This document shows positions 1-10,967 of a stretch of 64,000 bases of DNA, piece by piece. The notes below the pieces were generated by a model. That model ran no database searches and had not been told where the DNA came from. It worked only from the letters and a program-made list of their open reading frames with translations. The stretch is from an uncultured Pseudanabaenaceae cyanobacterium. GTDB taxonomy: Bacteria > Cyanobacteriota > Cyanobacteriia > Pseudanabaenales > Pseudanabaenaceae. Position numbers and translations under genes: made by a program. The stretch spans positions 1-64,000 of the forward strand of contig CALGKB010000011.1 in NCBI GenBank assembly GCA_937927915.1, in the 5' to 3' direction. Each line of letters starts with the position of its first letter. The first letter of the stretch is position 1.

Positions 1-24
1 AGCCAGGATCAAACTCTCCATTGT
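1..24 (-). rRNA. rrs: 16S rRNA, 5' end only (gene continues off the left edge)
   Basis: Positions 1-19 are the reverse complement of the 16S 5' signature GGAGAGTTTGATCCTGGCT. Confidence 0.93.
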
Positions 25-147
25 GCCCCACTAGGGCTAATGAAGTTCTCTCAAATTTCCTTGACAGGGTGGGTGTGTATTCCTTTGTCTTGGTCCCGGG
101 TGCTGCGCCAAATCGCGCTTTACTAATATCTAATATCCTTAAAACAA

Positions 148-576
148 TTGTCAAGAGGTCCGAGAAAATTTTTTGTGCGCTTTTCCCGTCGATCGGTTTA
201 TGCTCTGCAGGCAATGTTGGCTTTGGCGGAGGGGGGGGTGTTGTCGGTGGGGACGCTGGCAAAGGGAATGCCGAGGGCTTTTCTGGAGAAGATTCTGCTG
301 GATTTACGGCGAGCGGGTCTGGTGGAGGCGGTGCGGGGGGCAAAGGGGGGGTATCGTCTGGCAGTGCCGGCGCGGGAGATAACGGTGGAACAAATTTTGC
401 TTGCCCTGGGGGAGGAGTGGCAGGTGCCAGGGGAGGGGTCTTTTATGGGACTGGTGGAGAGACGGATGGCAGAGGTGGTGCGGCGATATGTGGCGGGGCT
501 GACGCTGGCGGATTTGTATTGTGATTGGCAGAGCTGGCAGGCGCAGCAACGGGGGGAGGGGGAGTTTACGATCTAG
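148..576 (+). CDS. Rrf2 family transcriptional regulator (start may be GTG at 175)
   Basis: SVYALQAMLALAEGG...LEKILLDLRRAGLVEAVRGAKGGYRLA matches the Rrf2 winged-helix pattern; no Cys cluster seen. Confidence 0.8.
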   Translation: MSRGPRKFFVRFSRRSVYALQAMLALAEGGVLSVGTLAKGMPRAFLEKILLDLRRAGLVEAVRGAKGGYRLAVPAREITVEQILLALGEEWQVPGEGSFMGLVERRMAEVVRRYVAGLTLADLYCDWQSWQAQQRGEGEFTI

Positions 577-1225
577 GGTGCTTGGCGAGGGAGAGGTTGG
601 CGGCGAGGGCGACTTGGGGATGGGGGTCTTTTGCTAAGTATTTGAGGGCGGCAAGGCTTTTGGGGGAGGGAAGGTTGCCCAGGGCTTCTGCTAGGCGTTG
701 GCGGGTTAACCAGTCGGGGGATTGGGCGAAGGGTAGTATGGCTTCGATCGCTGCAGGGTTTCCTATCTCTCCTAGGGCGGCGATGGCGGCTTGATGGAGG
801 AGGGTTTCGTCGCTTTTGAGAGCGGTCAGGAGTGCTTCTACAGCTCGATCGTCCCCTAGGTTGCCTAGGGATACGGCGGCGCTAAAACGGACTAGCCATT
901 CGGTGTCTTCATAGAAGGCGCGCAGGAGGGGGGTAAAGGCTCGCGGGTCTTGTAGATAGCCGAGGGCACCGGCGGCATCAGCCCGAATGCTGTAGTCGGG
1001 GTCAGTCTCCAGGATTTTGACGAGGGTGGGGAGGGATTGGGGTGTAGGTTTGATCCCCAGGGCAAAAACTGCCATTGCGCGTACCTGCAAACTCTCATCA
1101 TTGATGAGTTCTAAAATTAAGGGGGCAGCTGTCTCGGCGGGTACATCTTTGAGAAAAGCTAGCCCCAGTAAACGATCGCGGGTGTAGGGACTGCGAATTT
1201 TACTCTTGATCTCGTCTAGATTCAT
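566..1225 (-). CDS. HEAT-repeat protein (CpcE/NblB-like phycobilin lyase related family)
   Basis: Tandem HEAT repeats (VRAMAVFALG, IRADAAGALGYL, VRFSAAVSLGNLGD, ALGEIGN). Confidence 0.75.
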   Translation of the reverse strand: MNLDEIKSKIRSPYTRDRLLGLAFLKDVPAETAAPLILELINDESLQVRAMAVFALGIKPTPQSLPTLVKILETDPDYSIRADAAGALGYLQDPRAFTPLLRAFYEDTEWLVRFSAAVSLGNLGDDRAVEALLTALKSDETLLHQAAIAALGEIGNPAAIEAILPFAQSPDWLTRQRLAEALGNLPSPKSLAALKYLAKDPHPQVALAANLSLAKHPRS

Positions 1226-1543
1226 AGCTAGTACCAATGTTAGGAGGACTGTAAAAGGAGGGGGGGCAGGGTGCACCTATCCGATGCAGGAAATCTTAAG
1301 TAATCTTTCCTATTTACAATAGGTAAAAGTTATAGTTAGTAATCACATAAGTATTTCCTATATAAATATAAACATTTGCCAAACTATAAATTCATGTATA
1401 ACTGGTAAGATTAACGACACGGACTAGGGATGAAGGCGGTGTACTTATTATCGATCGTTATAGATGCAATAAGCGTTGGCAACCGTCTCATCTTACAATT
1501 GTTATATTTTTGTCCGCAATTTTTTTAGTCAAGGAGCGTTGCT

Positions 1544-2974
1544 ATGGCGTATTCACAAACTGCATCCAAGCCCAAGGCGGGCTATCAAGCTGGGGTAAAG
1601 GACTATCGATTGACCTACTATACCCCTGACTACACTCCCAAGGATACAGATATTTTGGCGGCTTTCCGTGTCACTCCCCAGCCTGGTGTACCCCCAGAAG
1701 AAGCAGGGGCAGCGGTGGCGGCGGAGTCCTCTACGGGTACTTGGACGACGGTGTGGACGGATTTGCTCACGGACCTCGATCGCTATAAGGGGCGTTGCTA
1801 CGACATTGAGCCTGTGCCTGGGGAGGATAACCAGTACATCTGCTATGTAGCTTATCCCCTCGATCTGTTTGAGGAGGGGTCAGTGACCAATATGTTTACC
1901 TCCATTGTGGGGAACGTATTTGGTTTTAAGGCGCTCAAAGCTCTGCGGTTAGAGGATTTGCGGATTCCTGTGGCTTACCTCAAGACGTTCCAGGGTCCGC
2001 CCCACGGGATTCAGGTAGAGCGGGATAAGTTGAACAAGTATGGTCGTCCTCTCCTGGGTTGCACGATCAAGCCGAAGCTGGGTCTGTCAGCAAAGAACTA
2101 CGGTCGGGCTGTGTATGAGTGTCTGCGGGGGGGTCTGGACTTCACTAAGGATGATGAAAATATTAACTCCCAGCCCTTCATGCGCTGGCGCGATCGGTTC
2201 TTGTTTGTACAAGAGGCTTGTATGAAGGCGCAGGCAGAGACGGGGGAAATCAAGGGTCACTATTTGAATGTGACGGCTCCCACCTGTGAAGAAATGCTAA
2301 AGCGGGCGGAGTTTGCCAAGGAAATTGGTGCCCCCATCATCATGCACGACTACCTGACTGCTGGGTTTACGGCTAATACCACTTTGGCGCGCTGGTGCCG
2401 TGATAACGGTATGCTCCTGCACATCCACCGCGCTATGCACGCGGTAATCGACCGCCAGAAGAATCACGGTATCCACTTCCGGGTGTTGGCGAAGGCACTG
2501 CGGATGTCCGGCGGTGACCATATCCATACTGGTACGGTGGTTGGGAAGCTAGAGGGGGACCGCGCTGCTACCCTTGGTTTTGTTGACCTGTTGCGGGAAA
2601 ACTACATTGAGCAGGATAAATCCCGCGGTATTTACTTCACCCAAGACTGGGCTTCTATGCCTGGGGTAATGGCAGTAGCTTCCGGTGGGATTCACGTCTG
2701 GCATATGCCTGCCCTGGTGGAAATCTTCGGTGATGATGCTGTCCTCCAATTCGGCGGTGGTACTTTGGGTCACCCCTGGGGGAATGCACCAGGAGCTACG
2801 GCTAACCGGGTGGCGCTGGAAGCCTGCATCCAAGCCCGCAATGAAGGGCGCAGTCTGGCACGGGAAGGGAATGAAATCATCCGCGAAGCAGCGCGCTGGT
2901 GCCCTGAACTGGCTGTGGCTTGCGAAGTGTGGAAGGAAATCAAGTTCGAGTTCGCCACTGTGGATACGCTGTAA
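1544..2974 (+). CDS. rbcL: RuBisCO large subunit, form IB
   Basis: Full length 476 aa; [44 protein letters not shown]. Confidence 0.99.
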   Translation: MAYSQTASKPKAGYQAGVKDYRLTYYTPDYTPKDTDILAAFRVTPQPGVPPEEAGAAVAAESSTGTWTTVWTDLLTDLDRYKGRCYDIEPVPGEDNQYICYVAYPLDLFEEGSVTNMFTSIVGNVFGFKALKALRLEDLRIPVAYLKTFQGPPHGIQVERDKLNKYGRPLLGCTIKPKLGLSAKNYGRAVYECLRGGLDFTKDDENINSQPFMRWRDRFLFVQEACMKAQAETGEIKGHYLNVTAPTCEEMLKRAEFAKEIGAPIIMHDYLTAGFTANTTLARWCRDNGMLLHIHRAMHAVIDRQKNHGIHFRVLAKALRMSGGDHIHTGTVVGKLEGDRAATLGFVDLLRENYIEQDKSRGIYFTQDWASMPGVMAVASGGIHVWHMPALVEIFGDDAVLQFGGGTLGHPWGNAPGATANRVALEACIQARNEGRSLAREGNEIIREAARWCPELAVACEVWKEIKFEFATVDTL

Positions 2975-2995
2975 GACCCTGCTAGGGGGTGGGTT

Positions 2996-3376
2996 ATGGA
3001 CATCAACCAAGTTGCCAAAGCGACAACTAAAACGCTCATCAGTTATCTGACCTACGAGGCGATGCGGATTGTGGCAATGCAACTGGACCAAACTAATCCC
3101 CCCCTTGCCTACTGGTTACGCCGCTTTTCTTCGACGGGGAAACTCCAGGATGGGGATGCCTACCTCGAGGAAATGCTGCAGGCAAACCAGGAAATTGCCT
3201 TTCGGTTGATGGTGGTGCGGCAACACCTCGCCCAGGAAATTGCTGACTTTTTGCCAGAAATGCTCCGATCGGGGGTAGAGCAATCTAATACCAAACTCAG
3301 ATGCGCCCATCTCGATCGGTTAGTTAACACAACTGCTGATAACATCCCTGAGTGGGAGAAACTAGACCAAGAATAA
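2996..3376 (+). CDS. rbcX: RuBisCO assembly chaperone RbcX
   Basis: Between rbcL and rbc[39 protein letters not shown]. Confidence 0.97.
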   Translation: MDINQVAKATTKTLISYLTYEAMRIVAMQLDQTNPPLAYWLRRFSSTGKLQDGDAYLEEMLQANQEIAFRLMVVRQHLAQEIADFLPEMLRSGVEQSNTKLRCAHLDRLVNTTADNIPEWEKLDQE

Positions 3377-3386
3377 GGAGATAACT

Positions 3387-3716
3387 ATGCAAACACTACC
3401 CAAGGAGCGTCGTTACGAAACTCTGTCCTATTTGCCCCCCATGAGCGATGTGCAGATTGCCAAGCAAATTCAGTACATCCTCGACCAGGGCTACTTCCCC
3501 TGTATTGAATTCAACGAAACGGCAGAACCCACCGACTACTACTGGACGATGTGGAAGCTTCCTATGTTCAATGCTACTTCTGCTCAAGAAGTCCTCAGTG
3601 AAGTACAAGCCTGCCGATCGACCTATCCCAACTGCTTTATCCGCGTAATTGGCTTTGACAACATCAAGCAGTGCCAGGTGGCTATGTTCATTGTCCACCG
3701 TCCCAACCGTATCTAG
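3387..3716 (+). CDS. rbcS: RuBisCO small subunit
   Basis: [37 protein letters not shown]; follows rbcX. Confidence 0.99.
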   Translation: MQTLPKERRYETLSYLPPMSDVQIAKQIQYILDQGYFPCIEFNETAEPTDYYWTMWKLPMFNATSAQEVLSEVQACRSTYPNCFIRVIGFDNIKQCQVAMFIVHRPNRI

Positions 3717-3728
3717 GTAATCTCTTCT

Positions 3729-3755
3729 TCCCCCTGCCGCGGGGGGATTTTTGCC
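3729..3755 (+). terminator. Rho-independent-type terminator after rbcS
   Basis: CCCCC-TGCCGC-GGGGG hairpin followed by ATTTTT. Confidence 0.65.
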
Positions 3756-3788
3756 CCTAGAATAGGAACTGGTAGAGAGGATAGGTCT

Positions 3789-4046
3789 ATGTCTAGTGCG
3801 CCTGTAGTTGCCCCAGCTGCTGCCCCCACCTTTGATACTACAGTTCCTAGTGTCAAGCGCATCCACAACCTGATCAAAGACAAGCAGGAAATTGAAGTAA
3901 AGTTGGTGACAGGGGATAGTTACAAAGGCACAGTTAAATGGATTGACCCCCACTGTCTATGCATTGATCTGGTGGGGGAAGAGAAGGGACAGAGTATGGT
4001 GATCTGGCTGACCGCCGTTGCCTTTGTCAAGTATCGCTCTGTCTAA
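3789..4046 (+). CDS. hfq: Hfq-related RNA chaperone (cyanobacterial type, Sm fold)
   Basis: LIKDKQEIEVKLVTGDSYKGTVKWIDPHCLCIDL...WLTAVAFVKY resembles cyanobacterial Hfq. Confidence 0.8.
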   Translation: MSSAPVVAPAAAPTFDTTVPSVKRIHNLIKDKQEIEVKLVTGDSYKGTVKWIDPHCLCIDLVGEEKGQSMVIWLTAVAFVKYRSV

Positions 4047-4121
4047 AAATTTCTCTACTCCTGGGCTTGCTTTTGGCGGGAAGATAGTCTATCTTTCTGC
4101 CTCTGTGGTAAATAGCAGATT

Positions 4122-4328
4122 ATGAGTTTGGTTCTCCCTCCTCACCAAGGTAAGCTGGAAGAGTACTTACTAGCTTCCCGCATCATCAATCGGGAACAGT
4201 TAGACGTGGCAAAGCGAATGCAAATCAGACAGGAGGCACCCCTCCTGATGGTGCTCTATCAGTTGAGCTTTATTAACATCCAGCAGTTCAGTCAAATTTT
4301 AGACTGGTGGCTGCAGGCAAGTCTGTAG
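4122..4328 (+). CDS. DUF2949-like small cyanobacterial protein
   Basis: 68 aa; LEEYLLASRIINREQLDVAKR...PLLMVLYQLSFINIQQFSQILDW. Confidence 0.6.
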   Translation: MSLVLPPHQGKLEEYLLASRIINREQLDVAKRMQIRQEAPLLMVLYQLSFINIQQFSQILDWWLQASL

Positions 4329-4790
4329 TGCCGCCGCGATCGCTTGCCTTTGTTCTTCGTCATAGCCCCACTTTTGGTAGAAGGATTCGTACTCCCCGTT
4401 GAGCATTCTCTCCAGGATGGGAACGGTGTCAGGGTGATGTACCTGCTGTAGGAGGTAGCGACAGCGTCTTTGTACCCGATCGGAACTGTTTGCCATATCC
4501 AAATGGCCGTTGCGCCGATGGGTAATCGCCATTGCTGTAGACATGACTAGGTTTTTTACCAAGAGTTCGGCGGTGTGGGGGGGTGCCTGCTCTAGTGCCC
4601 GCAGAATTGCAGGGGTGGGGTGGTCTGCTAGGTGCCAATCCCCCGTTAAAAATGACACAAAGAAACCCCGTGCCCCGTTTTCTGTCGCCAGCAATTCCTG
4701 CACCGCTTGCTCTAGGTCGGTAGGGGTGACCTCCGATCGCTGGAGTAGGTTTTCTGTCTGGGCAATGGCTTCCTCAAAAGAAATGCTCAT
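4299..4790 (-). CDS. Conserved cyanobacterial hypothetical protein
   Basis: 163 aa intact ORF, convergent with the DUF2949 gene (30-nt 3' overlap). Confidence 0.7.
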   Translation of the reverse strand: MSISFEEAIAQTENLLQRSEVTPTDLEQAVQELLATENGARGFFVSFLTGDWHLADHPTPAILRALEQAPPHTAELLVKNLVMSTAMAITHRRNGHLDMANSSDRVQRRCRYLLQQVHHPDTVPILERMLNGEYESFYQKWGYDEEQRQAIAAALQTCLQPPV

Positions 4791-4841
4791 AGTTTCCCCC
4801 TTTACCTCCTACAATTTTAGGACGGAAGGATGTAGTAGAGC

Positions 4842-5273
4842 ATGGCGTTTACAGAAACTATTCGGGTTTTGGCGTTGGGTCTGATTCGGGACCACGATCG
4901 TTTATTTGTATCCGAGGGCATCGATCGGCAGAAAAACCAGAAATTTTATCGCTTTTTGGGGGGGGGTGTAGATTTTGGCGAACCAAGTGCCGTCACCCTA
5001 GAGCGGGAATTCCAGGAGGAGCTGGGGGCGGCTCTGAAAAACATCACCTATCTCGGCTGTCTGGAAAACATTTTCACCTATGAGGGCAGGAAGGGGCACG
5101 AAATTATCCAACTCTACCGCTGCGACTTTGCCGACGATCGGTTTTATCAATTGGAGGAAGTGACTTTCAAGGAGGGGGAGCGCCAGAAACGGGCACTGTG
5201 GCTACCGATCAGCGACTTTACGATGGGGGATCTAATCCTCTATCCGACGGGGGTATTCAAATATCTAACGTGA
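4842..5273 (+). CDS. NUDIX hydrolase
   Basis: GGGVDFGEPSAVTLEREFQEELGA Nudix box. Confidence 0.9.
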   Translation: MAFTETIRVLALGLIRDHDRLFVSEGIDRQKNQKFYRFLGGGVDFGEPSAVTLEREFQEELGAALKNITYLGCLENIFTYEGRKGHEIIQLYRCDFADDRFYQLEEVTFKEGERQKRALWLPISDFTMGDLILYPTGVFKYLT

Positions 5274-6130
5274 AGCAACCCCCCTTTTTAGCGCCGCCCC
5301 AAGTAATCAAAGCAATTGCCCCTGCCGGAGTAGTGACTGCAGAACCAGCGTTAGCACAAGGCGTGGAAATTTGGCAAGCCCAGGGTTACAGATTAGAGTT
5401 GCCCGGCACACGGACTCCTTGGCATTATTTGGCAGGCAGGGATGGGGAGAGATGGCAGGAATTAGCAGAGAGTTGGGGGCAATATCCCGCCCTCGTAGTG
5501 GCAAGGGGGGGCTACGGCACCATGCGGCTACTCTCCCACCTGGGGGAACTGGGGGAAGGATGTCCCTGGGTGATTGGCTTTTCCGATGCCACAGCCCTCC
5601 TGTGGTCTTTAGCTACCCACAAGCAAATCATGTCTATCCATGCCCCCGTCCTCCTCACCTTAGCAGAGACAACTGCAGCTGCCCAGGCGGTATTGTTTGA
5701 CCTGCTAGGGGGCAGATTAAAAAATTTCACTCTCCAGGGCTTACCTTGGCACCAGGGCAGAGCAGAGGGCAGGCTCCTCCCCGGCAATCTGACAGTGGCA
5801 ACCCACCTGTTGGGCACCCCTTTTATCCCCCCCTGGCAGGACATCATTCTCGCCCTGGAGGATGTGGCTGAACCCCCCTATAAAATCGATCGCATGTTAA
5901 CCCAATGGCACTTGAGCGGCTATCTGCAGCAGGTAAAAGGCATTGCCTTAGGGGACTTTGGCAGTCACCCCCTCATGGACACCATTCTGGAGGAGCGTTT
6001 ACAAAACTTAGGCATACCTGTAGTGGCACACCTATCCTTTGGTCATATTGCGGGGAATTTCCCGTTGGTGGTGGGGGCAAGATGTATACTGGATGGGGAT
6101 AGGGGGGAACTATCTTGGTACTTAGATTAG
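5270..6130 (+). CDS. LD-carboxypeptidase (peptidase S66)
   Basis: GTGA overlap with upstream CDS; IAPAGVV, ARGGYGTMRLL, GFSDATALLWSL. Confidence 0.9.
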   Translation: MKQPPFLAPPQVIKAIAPAGVVTAEPALAQGVEIWQAQGYRLELPGTRTPWHYLAGRDGERWQELAESWGQYPALVVARGGYGTMRLLSHLGELGEGCPWVIGFSDATALLWSLATHKQIMSIHAPVLLTLAETTAAAQAVLFDLLGGRLKNFTLQGLPWHQGRAEGRLLPGNLTVATHLLGTPFIPPWQDIILALEDVAEPPYKIDRMLTQWHLSGYLQQVKGIALGDFGSHPLMDTILEERLQNLGIPVVAHLSFGHIAGNFPLVVGARCILDGDRGELSWYLD

Positions 6131-6160
6131 AAATTTAGGCTAAAGTGGAAGGTAAGGATT

Positions 6161-6769
6161 GTGGGGTCGGCAATGGAAGGCTTTAACCCTTATGAGCTGC
6201 TAGGTATAGATGAAGATGCCGCTTTTGAAGAGGTGACAGCGGTACGAGACCGCCTACTGCAGGCGGCAGCAGATGACCCAGTGGAGTTGGAAAGGATAGA
6301 GGCTGCCTACGATGCCATTTTGCGCGATCGTTTACGGGCAAGAATTGAAGGTAAGATTGCTGTCCCCGATCGAATTCGCTATGCAGAGCGCTCCCTCAAT
6401 GACCTCCTAGGGGAGCCAACTACCGACTTCCAGCCCTTACCATCACCTTCCTGGCTGGCTAACTTTTGGGAACGCCCCCGTTGGGGAGATGTACTAACCA
6501 CAGTGTTAGTCTACAGCGGGTTGGGAGTTGTGGGTTACCTAGTGCCTGCCAATATCAGTCTCAGCCTGTCTTTGGGTTTGATCGCAGGGTTTTATTTACT
6601 GCATCGCAAGGCAAATCGCTTTGGGCGGACGTTGTTGTGGTTGGCAGTTGCCCTGGCAGTGGGCATAGGGATGGGTTACAGTTTAACCCAGGTAGGGGGT
6701 GCGCTACAGGTCAACCTGCTGCTGGCAATTCTCTTTTGTCTGTGGTTGGTCACTACCTTCTGCCGCTAG
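6161..6769 (+). CDS. CPP1-like/DUF3353 J-like membrane protein
   Basis: NPYELLGIDEDAAFEEVTAVRDRLL N-terminus plus C-terminal TM helices. Confidence 0.8.
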   Translation: MGSAMEGFNPYELLGIDEDAAFEEVTAVRDRLLQAAADDPVELERIEAAYDAILRDRLRARIEGKIAVPDRIRYAERSLNDLLGEPTTDFQPLPSPSWLANFWERPRWGDVLTTVLVYSGLGVVGYLVPANISLSLSLGLIAGFYLLHRKANRFGRTLLWLAVALAVGIGMGYSLTQVGGALQVNLLLAILFCLWLVTTFCR

Positions 6770-7261
6770 ATGAGCCAGTCACCCCTAGTCAGTATTATCA
6801 TGGGGAGTGATTCCGACCTGCCCACGATGGAGGGGGCTATTAGTATCTGTCGCGAATTTGCTGTCCCCTTTGAAGTCCAGATTGTCTCTGCCCACCGTAC
6901 ACCGCAGCGCATGGTGGAATTTGCCCAAACTGCCCATACCAGAGGAATTAGGGTGATTATCGCCGGGGCAGGGGGAGCAGCCCATTTGCCAGGTATGGTA
7001 GCTTCCCTTACACCTCTGCCAGTAATTGGTGTCCCCGTTGCTGCCACAAAGTTGCAGGGCGTGGATGCCCTCTACTCCATTGTGCAGATGCCCAAAGGTA
7101 TTCCCGTTGCCACCGTTGCCATTGACAATAGTACCAATGCCGGCTTGCTGGCGGTGCAAATTTTGGCGACAGAACGATCGGACTTGTTGCAAAAGGTACT
7201 AGACTACCGCCGCCAGTTGGCAGCCCAGGTGGAAAGCAAACAAAATCACCTAAAATACTAG
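6770..7261 (+). CDS. purE: 5-(carboxyamino)imidazole ribonucleotide mutase
   Basis: [12 protein letters not shown]...SAHRTP...[14 protein letters not shown]. Confidence 0.98.
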   Translation: MSQSPLVSIIMGSDSDLPTMEGAISICREFAVPFEVQIVSAHRTPQRMVEFAQTAHTRGIRVIIAGAGGAAHLPGMVASLTPLPVIGVPVAATKLQGVDALYSIVQMPKGIPVATVAIDNSTNAGLLAVQILATERSDLLQKVLDYRRQLAAQVESKQNHLKY

Positions 7262-7292
7262 CGCAAGTCTTAAAATAGCCACAGTCTGTGCT

Positions 7293-7802
7293 ATGACCTT
7301 GTCCATGCCTAAGTCTCCTCCCCAGATGATTGTCATCTTCCCCGACGGAGAGCTGGCTTTTGATGCCTACCGCTTTCTGCAGATTAACGGTATCTCCCCC
7401 GAAAATATGGTGCTAGTGGGAAAAGGGTTTAGTAGTCCGGAGTACCTTGGCTGCCTCATGCCTCCCCATAGAATTGCCCGCCAGACGGCGATCGGGGGTA
7501 TGGTGGCGGGGCTACGTATTGGTCTTATCTTGGCGTTAGTGGTGGCGGGGGGACTGTTATATCTGCGGTTGTTGCTGTGGTACTTGGTAGTGGCAGTGGC
7601 GGCGGGGATCATTCTCACCTTGGGAGCGGTGGGGGCAACCCTAGGCTGGCTATTTGGTTGGTTGCATCGCAGTCATCTGTCAGCAAAATGCCGGCAATAT
7701 CTCAACCAGGGGCAATATCTGTTGCTGTTGGAGGGGTCAGAGGCAGTAATTCGGCGGGGACGGGAAATTCTCCACTCCTACGGCAGCCGCTACGATTTCT
7801 AG
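7293..7802 (+). CDS. Hypothetical membrane protein with glycine-rich TM hairpin
   Basis: 169 aa; central hydrophobic segments, GVATLGWLFGWLHRS-like region. Confidence 0.65.
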   Translation: MTLSMPKSPPQMIVIFPDGELAFDAYRFLQINGISPENMVLVGKGFSSPEYLGCLMPPHRIARQTAIGGMVAGLRIGLILALVVAGGLLYLRLLLWYLVVAVAAGIILTLGAVGATLGWLFGWLHRSHLSAKCRQYLNQGQYLLLLEGSEAVIRRGREILHSYGSRYDF

Positions 7803-7805
7803 CCT

Positions 7806-9338
7806 ATGGTGAAGACAACACTCCTGGCTCTGAGTCTGGCATTGACATTCTCCCCTGCCCTGGCAGAAATTAATCCCATTCTCAAAGTGGGCATTGTACA
7901 ACGCTTTGGCAGACAGGGGGGGGATCGGCTCCTTTTAGAAGCTCCCCCAGGGGAGCAACTACAACTGCGCTTTGGGGGCAGGACAATCCCCACCCAACAG
8001 GTGAATTTTACTGTGGTGCCAGAACTTTTGCCCCAGCCCCAACTAGAGGAAAGGGTAGTTTTGAGCTATCACCGCAGTTTTGAAAATGCCCAAGCCAGTG
8101 CCCATCGCTGGCAGTCCCTCGGCATCAATACGGAGATTGTGCAACCCGATCGGTGGCAGGTGTGGGCAAAACGATCGGACTATGACAACCCTGTGGCGCG
8201 CCGCCTGCTGCTGCAGAAATTGCGCTTCCTTGGTAACAATGTGGCGCAGTTGGAGAGTCGGTGGCTGACTAGCAAGCCTGTTTTGCAGTGGGAAGTAAAT
8301 GGCACTACCTACAGGGGAACGACGGTCGACATCAGCACTAGGAATGGCATTGTCTTGGTCAACCGTGACCCCTATCCTGGCAGCTTCCGTCTGCAGCCCA
8401 ATGCCTTCGGCAGTTTTACCCTGGTCAATTTTGTGCCCCTGGAGACCTACCTGCGGGGAGTTGTGCCCCATGAAATTGGCTATCAGGCTCCCTATAGCGC
8501 TGTACAAGCTCAGGCTGTCCTTGCCCGTACCTATGCCCTTGCCAATCGCCACCGCTTTACGGTAGATGACTACGAAATCTGTGCCACGACCCACTGCCAA
8601 GTCTATGAGGGGTTAAAAAATACCAGCCCCCTTGCCGATCGGGCTATCCAGGAAACCAGGGGCAAAGTCCTCACCTACGGCGGCAAAGTGGTGGATGCCC
8701 TCTACTCCTCCACAACAGGGGGGATAACCGCCAACTTCCATGACCTCTGGGATGGGAATGACCGCCCCTATTTACGCGCTGTGTTTGATACAGTCACACC
8801 GCCCCCCAACCTAGACCTGTCTAGGGAACAGGACTTCCGCCGTTTTATCAATTTGCGCCGTGGTTTTAATGAAGAGGGCTGGCGGACTTTCCGCTGGGAA
8901 AAATTTAGTTCCTTGGAGGAAATGGCTACTACCCTGCGGGAGTTCCTGCGCAAGGCGGGGGATAATCGCACTAACTTTCAACGTATCCGATCGGTGGCAA
9001 TTACAGAGCGTTCCCGTTCAGGGCGGGTGTTGAAAATGGTGGTACAGACGGACGGGGGGACAATCACGATCGAGAAGGACGAAATCCGCGATGCTTTTCA
9101 TGCCCCAGGCAGCACCCTGTTTTATCTAGAGCCGCAGTTTAACGCTGCCCAGGAGCTAGTGGGCTACAAATTTGTAGGGGGGGGCTTGGGCCATGGGGTG
9201 GGTATGAGTCAGACCGGTGCCTACCGTTTAAGCAGGATGGGGTGGAGCTATGAGCGCATTTTAGCCTTTTACTTCCGTGGTACCACCTTAGAGACACTGC
9301 AACCCCAGATGATCGCGCTAGAATGGCAAAAGCCCTAG
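7806..9338 (+). CDS. SpoIID/LytB domain protein
   Basis: [18 protein letters not shown]...[28 protein letters not shown]. Confidence 0.93.
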   Translation: MVKTTLLALSLALTFSPALAEINPILKVGIVQRFGRQGGDRLLLEAPPGEQLQLRFGGRTIPTQQVNFTVVPELLPQPQLEERVVLSYHRSFENAQASAHRWQSLGINTEIVQPDRWQVWAKRSDYDNPVARRLLLQKLRFLGNNVAQLESRWLTSKPVLQWEVNGTTYRGTTVDISTRNGIVLVNRDPYPGSFRLQPNAFGSFTLVNFVPLETYLRGVVPHEIGYQAPYSAVQAQAVLARTYALANRHRFTVDDYEICATTHCQVYEGLKNTSPLADRAIQETRGKVLTYGGKVVDALYSSTTGGITANFHDLWDGNDRPYLRAVFDTVTPPPNLDLSREQDFRRFINLRRGFNEEGWRTFRWEKFSSLEEMATTLREFLRKAGDNRTNFQRIRSVAITERSRSGRVLKMVVQTDGGTITIEKDEIRDAFHAPGSTLFYLEPQFNAAQELVGYKFVGGGLGHGVGMSQTGAYRLSRMGWSYERILAFYFRGTTLETLQPQMIALEWQKP

Positions 9339-9348
9339 TAAATGCCCT

Positions 9349-10140
9349 ATGACTACGGAACTAGAAACGATCGTGCCCACCGAGAGCAAAGAAAATAGCA
9401 GTGGATTAGCAGAGGGGGGTTTTTGGGTCGGCAGGGGGGAGAACGATGTAGAGATGTCCCTCTTTGACCATTTGGAAGAACTGCGGCAGCGCATTTTTGT
9501 TGCCCTAGGGACAGTGGTGGTGTGTGCCATCGGCTGCTTTGTCTTTGCCCGCCACATTGTGGCTTGGTTGGAGATACCCGCCCAGGGGATTAAATTTTTG
9601 CAGCTTGCCCCAGGGGAATACTTTTTTGTCTCCCTCAAGGTAGCGGGTTACAGTGGATTGCTGCTGGCGGCACCGATGATTGTCTACCAGATTGTCAAGT
9701 TCGTGTTGCCTGGTCTCACCCGCCGCGAAAAGCAGATTGTCACCCCCATCCTCATTGGCTCTAGTACCCTCTTTGTGGCAGGGATTTTCTTTGCCTACTT
9801 TGTCCTCATTCCTGCTGCTCTACGCTTTTTTGTCAGCTACGGGGGGGATGTGGTAGAGCAGTTGTGGTCCATCGATCGTTACTTTGAATTTGTCCTCATT
9901 CTGCTGTTTGGGACGGGTTTAGCCTTCCAGATTCCTGTGATTCAGACCCTGCTGGGCTTACTGGGGGTAGTCAGTTCCCAACAGATGCTCACGGGTTGGC
10001 GCTATGTGGTGTTGGGGGCGGCAGTTTTGGGCGGTGTCCTTACTCCTTCCACTGACCCCACAACGCAGGCACTCCTGGCAGGGGCGGTAGGTGGTCTCTA
10101 TTTTGCCGGCATCGGCATGGTAAAACTCTTGGGCAAATAG
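9349..10140 (+). CDS. tatC: Twin-arginine translocase subunit TatC
   Basis: [17 protein letters not shown]; multi-[28 protein letters not shown]. Confidence 0.97.
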   Translation: MTTELETIVPTESKENSSGLAEGGFWVGRGENDVEMSLFDHLEELRQRIFVALGTVVVCAIGCFVFARHIVAWLEIPAQGIKFLQLAPGEYFFVSLKVAGYSGLLLAAPMIVYQIVKFVLPGLTRREKQIVTPILIGSSTLFVAGIFFAYFVLIPAALRFFVSYGGDVVEQLWSIDRYFEFVLILLFGTGLAFQIPVIQTLLGLLGVVSSQQMLTGWRYVVLGAAVLGGVLTPSTDPTTQALLAGAVGGLYFAGIGMVKLLGK

Positions 10141-10173
10141 CCTCTATAATGCAGGCAAGCGTGGCAATCAGTT

Positions 10174-10896
10174 ATGAATCGTCGCAGTTTTCTCCTCTCC
10201 ACGATCGCTAGTGTAGCCCTATTGCCCCCCCTGGCAGAAGCCCAGGAAATTAAGTCCCTCTATACCTTGCCCCCCCTCCCCTATCCCTACGATGCCCTGG
10301 AACCCTATATCGACGAGGGCACTATGCGCTTCCACCACGATCGGCACCATGCCGCCTATGTTAACAACCTTAACAAAGCCTTGACCCCCTACCCTGAGCT
10401 GCACAACCTCTGTTTGACGGACCTGATCCAGAACCTTGACCAAATCCCTGCCCCCATTCGTACTGCTGTGAGAAACAATGGCGGCGGACACCTCAATCAC
10501 ACCCTGTTCTGGGCAATCATGACTCCCAACGGGGGAGGCACCCCCGCCGGAGCAATAGGAGAGGCGATTACAGCGGAGTTTGGTTCCTTTGCTCAGTTTC
10601 AAGAAGCCTTTGAGCAGGCGGGGTTGAGTGTATTTGGCAGCGGCTGGGTATGGCTAGTTAAAAACGGCGATCGCTTAGAAATTCTCACTACTCCCAATCA
10701 GGACAGCCCCCTCATGCAGGGGAAATATCCCTTGCTGGGCAATGATGTGTGGGAACACGCCTACTATCTCAAGTACCAAAACCGCCGCGGCGATTACTTA
10801 AAAGCCTGGTGGAATGTGGTCAACTGGGAAGTCGTCAATCACCGTTTTAGCCAAAAACCACTTGACCCCAAAAGTGCTAGCATTTATATTATCTAA
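10174..10896 (+). CDS. sodA: Exported superoxide dismutase, Mn-type, with Tat-like signal peptide
   Basis: [23 protein letters not shown] signal; [59 protein letters not shown]. Confidence 0.93.
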   Translation: MNRRSFLLSTIASVALLPPLAEAQEIKSLYTLPPLPYPYDALEPYIDEGTMRFHHDRHHAAYVNNLNKALTPYPELHNLCLTDLIQNLDQIPAPIRTAVRNNGGGHLNHTLFWAIMTPNGGGTPAGAIGEAITAEFGSFAQFQEAFEQAGLSVFGSGWVWLVKNGDRLEILTTPNQDSPLMQGKYPLLGNDVWEHAYYLKYQNRRGDYLKAWWNVVNWEVVNHRFSQKPLDPKSASIYII

Positions 10897-10967
10897 GCCC
10901 CTCTGCGGCGTGCGTGCCTACCTATAATGTTTGTTGATCTATGACAATTTTGTAAGGGGACTATCTT

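Noticed and set aside
21-524. Gly-rich 167-aa plus-strand ORF
   Set aside because: Overlaps the 16S leader and the Rrf2 gene in another frame; composition reflects G-rich DNA
2549-3091. 180-aa ORF antisense to rbcL
   Set aside because: Shadow ORF in a highly conserved gene; no family resemblance
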